Positions 60,277-64,000 of a DNA stretch of 64,000 bases are shown piece by piece. The stretch lies in the NCBI GenBank assembly GCA_020639075.1, contig JACKHI010000001.1:1674001-1738000 (forward strand), given 5' to 3'. The position numbers were made by a program, and so were the translations under genes. Within the stretch, counting starts at the first letter, position 1, and each line of letters begins with the position of its first letter. The DNA comes from Phycisphaerales bacterium (GTDB lineage: Bacteria > Planctomycetota > Phycisphaerae > UBA1845 > UTPLA1). The notes under the pieces are model-generated. The model searched no databases. It was not told the origin of the DNA and saw only the letters and a program-made list of their open reading frames with translations.

Positions 60277-61677
60277 ATGCCTCAGACCGATGTCTGTGTT
60301 GACGCGGTATCGCGCTTTGATTCCCTCCTGTCGGAGGAAACACAAAAGCGCTCAGTCGATCCTGCCAACGTTTCCACCGCCGCCCTTCCCGGCATCATTG
60401 ACGTCATGGGGGGCATCGGCGAGGACGCCGGATCTCTCGTCCTGACAGCTCCCGTCGGCCATTCGATTCGAGCGGCCGCCTGGCCGTCCGCCGACAAGAA
60501 GATCACAGTCGAACTTCACGCCGCCCCTGCCCACGAAATCGTGACAATGCCCGCCGACTCATTCGTTGGCGCCGAAGGTCGCGACGCGATCCGAAAGCAA
60601 TGCCGCAACGAAAAGGCCGACTGGGCCGCGCCGCTTCTGCTCGCCGTCAGCCGTGCTGCCGCGGAAGGTCATCTTCCCGACATCCACGGTGGTCTCCACA
60701 TCATGATCGCCGACGGCGCCCCGGAAATGGCGGACGTCGGCCGAACGCACGTCCGCGTCGCCACGGCCCTCGCCGCCTGCTGCGCCGATGGCCTCGATCA
60801 TCCCAAGCGAACCTCGTTCGCAACGCTCTGCGCCGATGCGATCGATGCATTCAGCGCCTTGCGATCCGTGCGTACGCCCCTCACAGCGCTCATGCACGCC
60901 CCGGGCGCCGCGCTCATGCAGCTTCGCTTCAGCCAGCCGCAAACGCTCTGCGAGCCGCTGCTCCTGCCGGACAACGTGTCCATCCGCGGCATCATCACGC
61001 GCCTGGCCCGGCCGACGACGCATCAACGCATGGTTGAAACGCGAACATGTTCCGAAATGGGCCATCGCCTGATCCTCGATCTGCTCAGGCAGGACGGCGT
61101 CCCCTTCGACGCGGCGAACCATCGCCTCGCGTCCGTCACGCCGCCGGAATTCGTTGAACGCTATCGCGATCGCATGCCCTCGCGCATCACGCGCGACGCC
61201 TTTGTCAATCAGTTCGGCACCCTGCGAGGCCTCGACGACGGCTTCGCCAACCCCAAGGGTATCTACAAGATCCGCTCCCGCGCCGAACATCACATCTACG
61301 AAAACAAGCGCGTCCACGACTTCGTGACGCTCATCGCCCGCGCGCGACGCACCGGTGGCGACGCCGCGCTCATCGCCGCCGGCGAACTCATGTACGCCTC
61401 GCACTGGAGCCACAGCCAGCGCTGCGGCATCGGCGGCGTCGAAGCCGATCGGCTCGTCAAGCTCATTCGCGAACACGGTGACGCAGCCGGTCTCTACGGC
61501 GCCAAAGTCACAGGCGGCGGTCTCGGCGGCGAACTCGTTGTCCTCATGCGAAACGACGAACAAGCCAACGCCGCTCTCAATCGGGCTGTCGATCAGGCCC
61601 GCAGCGAGTTCAAGCAGGAAGTCATCGTTTACGCGCCATCGCGCCCGACAACGGTGCATGCCCCGAAAACCGCCTGA
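60277..61677 (+). CDS. GHMP kinase family protein (galactokinase/arabinokinase-like), atypical ATP loop
   Basis: The 466 residues resemble galactokinase-like GHMP proteins. The N-terminal PGIIDVMGGIGEDAGSLVLT is near residues 38-57, as in arabinokinase-like members, and the C-terminal GAKVTGGGLGGELVVL is near 410 (motif 3). Motif 2, normally a Gly/Ser-rich P-loop-like GLGSSAA, is here MADVGRTHVRVATALAACCA (about 152-171) with the Ser pair missing. The sugar specificity and activity are therefore uncertain. It is the second gene after the BFN gene. The ATG at 60277 follows a GAGAG-type site. Confidence 0.82.
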   Translation: MPQTDVCVDAVSRFDSLLSEETQKRSVDPANVSTAALPGIIDVMGGIGEDAGSLVLTAPVGHSIRAAAWPSADKKITVELHAAPAHEIVTMPADSFVGAEGRDAIRKQCRNEKADWAAPLLLAVSRAAAEGHLPDIHGGLHIMIADGAPEMADVGRTHVRVATALAACCADGLDHPKRTSFATLCADAIDAFSALRSVRTPLTALMHAPGAALMQLRFSQPQTLCEPLLLPDNVSIRGIITRLARPTTHQRMVETRTCSEMGHRLILDLLRQDGVPFDAANHRLASVTPPEFVERYRDRMPSRITRDAFVNQFGTLRGLDDGFANPKGIYKIRSRAEHHIYENKRVHDFVTLIARARRTGGDAALIAAGELMYASHWSHSQRCGIGGVEADRLVKLIREHGDAAGLYGAKVTGGGLGGELVVLMRNDEQANAALNRAVDQARSEFKQEVIVYAPSRPTTVHAPKTA

Positions 61678-61839
61678 CCCTCGGGTGCCATGCCCACCCT
61701 GGGGGATGCCTACCCAAGACCCGAGAGCAATTCGACATGGCAATCCACTACCGAGCGCCCAACCGCGTGTCGGTGGGCATGTCGACAGGCAATCCCGGTT
61801 ATCATGACCTGATAATCCGTGCATCCTGAAAGGCCCAAC

Positions 61840-63045
61840 ATGCCCCACCGCCTCCTCACCGCTATCACGCTGTTCACGACAACCGCGCTCGCCGGCGCCC
61901 ATCAGATCACTTTCATCGCCGCCGTCCCGTCCAACACCCCTGCCGACAAACCGATCTACATCGTCGGCGATCATCCCAACCTCGGCGGCTGGCGGCCCGA
62001 CGCCGTCTTCATGACGCGCCGCCCAGACGGTCGCTTCGAAGTCGCCATCGATCTCCCGCCGGGCGACTACGAATACAAATTCACCCGCGGCGGCTGGCCC
62101 AGCGTCGAAAAATCCGAGTCCAACGGCGATGTCCAGAACCGCAAACTCAAGGTCATCGGCGACGCCACAGTCGAAGTCACGATCGCCAACTGGGCGGGCC
62201 TCGAACCCGAAAGAAAATCGACTGTCACTGGCGAACTGCGCTTTCATCGGGACATGAAGTCCAAGCACCTCGCCAACGCGCGGACGATCGCCGTCTTGCT
62301 GCCGCCCGACTACGACAAGAACAAAGACGCTCGCTACCCTGTCTTCTACATGCACGACGGCCAGAATCTCTTCGATGCAGCGACGTCCGCGTTCGGTGTC
62401 GAATGGCAAGCCGACGAAGCGGCGGATCGCCTGATTCGCGAGAAGAAGATCGAGCCGATCATCATCGTCGGTATCTACAACACACCCGCGCGCACCGACG
62501 AGTACACGCCCGATCGCGACACCGAGCGGGATGCCGGCGGCCAGGGCGACGAATACGCCAAATTCATCATCGAAGAACTCAAGCCGATGATCGACGAGAC
62601 CTACCGCACGAAACCTGATCGCGACAACACGGCCATCGGCGGAAGCTCACTGGGCGGCCTTATCTCCCTCCACATCGCAATGGAGCATCCCGATGTCTTC
62701 AGCAAGTGCGCCGCCGTTTCACCAACGCTCATGTGGGAGGATTCGGCAATCCTGAAGCGCATTCGCGAAAAGAAGGCCGCCCCGCTCAAGCGGATCCGCC
62801 TTTGGTTCGACATGGGCTCAAAGGAAGGTAAGCAGATCGATTTCTACTCGTCTGCGATGAAGTACACGGACCGACTCGAAGCGATGCTCAAAAAAGCCAA
62901 ACGGAAGCCCGACGTGGACTACAAGTACATGAAGGTCGACGACGGCGAACACAACGAAGCCAGCTGGGCAAAGCGCTTCGATCAGATTCTGCTGTTCTTA
63001 TTCCCGGCGAATATGCGGGAGGCGGCGAACGCCGACGATGCATAA
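61840..63045 (+). CDS. Exported esterase with N-terminal CBM20-like domain
   Basis: The 401 residues start with a signal peptide (1-20, cut near AGA). Residues about 22-115 form a starch-binding CBM20-like domain (IYIVGDHPNLGGWRPDAVFM, LPPGDYEYKF). An esterase-D/putative-esterase alpha/beta hydrolase domain follows: YPVFYMHDGQNLFD near 166, the nucleophile elbow GGSSLGGLISLH near 268 and a late His in DDGEHNEASW near 372. It likely cleaves an ester on a polysaccharide or siderophore. AAAGG is 8 nt before the ATG at 61840. Its last 48 bp overlap the convergent dehydrogenase gene. Confidence 0.9.
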   Translation: MPHRLLTAITLFTTTALAGAHQITFIAAVPSNTPADKPIYIVGDHPNLGGWRPDAVFMTRRPDGRFEVAIDLPPGDYEYKFTRGGWPSVEKSESNGDVQNRKLKVIGDATVEVTIANWAGLEPERKSTVTGELRFHRDMKSKHLANARTIAVLLPPDYDKNKDARYPVFYMHDGQNLFDAATSAFGVEWQADEAADRLIREKKIEPIIIVGIYNTPARTDEYTPDRDTERDAGGQGDEYAKFIIEELKPMIDETYRTKPDRDNTAIGGSSLGGLISLHIAMEHPDVFSKCAAVSPTLMWEDSAILKRIREKKAAPLKRIRLWFDMGSKEGKQIDFYSSAMKYTDRLEAMLKKAKRKPDVDYKYMKVDDGEHNEASWAKRFDQILLFLFPANMREAANADDA

Positions 63046-64000
63046 GAACGTTGCGGCAAGAAAAAACGGCGCCCCTGCCGCGCATCCGCCTGGCGAGACG
63101 GAGTCGGGTCCGCCTCCGCCGTCGGATCCGCTATCGCCGTTGTCGCTCCCATCTCCGACGTTATCCGGTACGTTTTCCGGATCAATCGCAATCAATCCCG
63201 ATACATCCTCCCCGTACCGAATCCGCATCACGCGTCCACCAATCAATTCGCAGTAATACAACGCACCGTCCGGCCCCTGCACAAGATCCACCGGCCCGCC
63301 TTGCACATCCGCAAACAGCTCGTGACTCACGACGCTGTTTCCGCTGAGCACCACACGATAGATCCGTTCCAGCGAATACTCCACGTGAAACAGATTTCCC
63401 GCATACTCCGCAGGCAGATTTGAACCCGAGTAATACACAATCCCGCACGGCGCAGAGCCCTCATCGTGGTACGTGTAAATCGGATCCGTATATGCGTCGG
63501 CTGATGTCGAACCGCCGCTGAATCCCTCGACCACGGGCCAGCCGTGATTCGCGCCGCGCGCAACGAGATTGATCTCCTCGCGACGAACGAATCCGTCCGA
63601 ACCGACGTCGATCGAAAACAGACGCCCGTCCGGCGCAAAACAGAATCGAAACGGATTACGAAAGCCCATCGCCCAGATGGCACGCGACGCCCCCGTGGGC
63701 GTGGCAAACGGATTGTCCGCCGGCGTATCGCCGTCCGGCGTGATGCGAGAGATTTTCCCCGCCAGTGTATTCAATGATTGCGCGTTGTCGCGCTGCGTGT
63801 TGTCGCCGATGGAGAAGTAGAGCATGCCATCCGGCCCGAACGCCATCCCGCCGCCGTTGTGAAACGCCCCGCCCGTCGGGAGGCTTCGCTTCAGAACAGT
63901 CCGGTCTTGGCCCACGCGACCGTTGTAGCGAAAGCGCAATATCTCCTGCTCTTCCGGCGTCACTGTCGCGAAGGCATACACGAATCCGTCGCGTTCGAAG
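62998..64000 (-). CDS. Sorbosone/glucose dehydrogenase-like propeller protein, partial (runs off right edge)
   Basis: The minus-strand frame is open to the window edge, so the true start is beyond 64000 (334 codons visible). It matches the PQQ-dependent sugar dehydrogenase/GSDH fold: GGAFHNGGGMAFGPDGMLYF, GKISRITPDGDTP, RAIWAMGFRNPFRFCF, GANHGWPVVEGFSGG and the DLVQGPDGALYYCEL blade. Past the propeller is an acidic Gly/Asp/Ser linker, then GGCAAGAPFFLAATFLCIVG and a basic end, the same Cys-tail type as at 28513 and 51526. It is convergent with the esterase, with 48 bp of 3' overlap. Confidence 0.88.
   Translation of the reverse strand, partial: FERDGFVYAFATVTPEEQEILRFRYNGRVGQDRTVLKRSLPTGGAFHNGGGMAFGPDGMLYFSIGDNTQRDNAQSLNTLAGKISRITPDGDTPADNPFATPTGASRAIWAMGFRNPFRFCFAPDGRLFSIDVGSDGFVRREEINLVARGANHGWPVVEGFSGGSTSADAYTDPIYTYHDEGSAPCGIVYYSGSNLPAEYAGNLFHVEYSLERIYRVVLSGNSVVSHELFADVQGGPVDLVQGPDGALYYCELIGGRVMRIRYGEDVSGLIAIDPENVPDNVGDGSDNGDSGSDGGGGPDSVSPGGCAAGAPFFLAATFLCIVGVRRLPHIRRE

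Noticed and set aside
60559..62409. 616-residue minus-strand frame
   Set aside because: It spans antisense of the GHMP kinase, an intergenic repeat and the esterase. No protein family is visible.

Overview
The window is a GC-rich chromosomal segment (about 60% G+C by eye) that reads as Planctomycetota, probably Phycisphaerae or a close relative. The lineage call is an inference. It rests on exported proteins with dockerin-like Asp/Asn calcium-loop tails, MopE-like Cys-rich repeats, a PEP-CTERM protein, small proteins with CxxCGYDL...CPECG zinc ribbons, a SHOCT-like protein, an expanded set of sigma-70 factors and many dispersed palindromic repeats. The protein families here do not overlap in a way that suggests a plasmid or prophage. 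The core genes rpsA, clpX, valS, thyA, folA, recO and ybeY are all present.

Layout: 1-6.7 kb holds a partial membrane/coiled-coil protein (-), a DUF502 protein, rpsA with a long leader and a strong terminator, an RpoD-like sigma factor and a YdeI-like protein. 6.9-11.8 kb holds a beta-helix dockerin protein, a DUF1015 protein and an unusual sigma factor with an N-terminal three-HTH module. 11.8-13.4 kb is a repeat field around an IS200/REP-associated transposase. 13.4-19.7 kb is a minus-strand block: an RRM protein, then the tight cluster 7TM-HD phosphodiesterase / ybeY / nitrilase-like / CNNM-CorC / recO. 20-28.5 kb holds a SAM hydrolase-like gene, repeats, an FtsX/LolD-type ABC exporter pair and a glycosyltransferase. 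28.5-33.6 kb holds a CTERM-tagged exported protein, a PQQ-propeller lipoprotein, two heptamer repeat arrays, a membrane protein, a thioesterase, Maf and GNAT. 33.8-35.4 kb is an intact IS1380 element with a CTAA target duplication. 35.6-42.2 kb holds a zinc-ribbon membrane protein, two DinB proteins, thyA-folA, a sigma-54-driven hsp20, a TPR protein and a TetR regulator. 42.4-50 kb holds a hybrid histidine kinase with a FixL-type haem PAS and a 1635-residue FG-GAP/MopE/di-haem/dockerin protein. 50.6-64 kb holds exported proteins with C-terminal sorting tails, a SHOCT protein, clpX, a PEP-CTERM protein, valS, a bifunctional-nuclease-family protein, a GHMP kinase, an esterase and a truncated sugar dehydrogenase.

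Functionally the genes split into housekeeping (translation, proteolysis, folate/dTMP synthesis, RNA and DNA repair) and an envelope/secretome set. The most notable points are: a putative haem-based oxygen sensor kinase; a textbook sigma-54 promoter with an upstream inverted repeat in front of hsp20; three unrelated exported proteins sharing a Cys-Gly/hydrophobic/Arg tail beside one canonical PEP-CTERM; 27 consecutive degenerate heptamers filling one intergenic gap; a sigma factor fused to a three-HTH module; and enzyme-family proteins that lack their catalytic signature (nitrilase-like, GHMP kinase).
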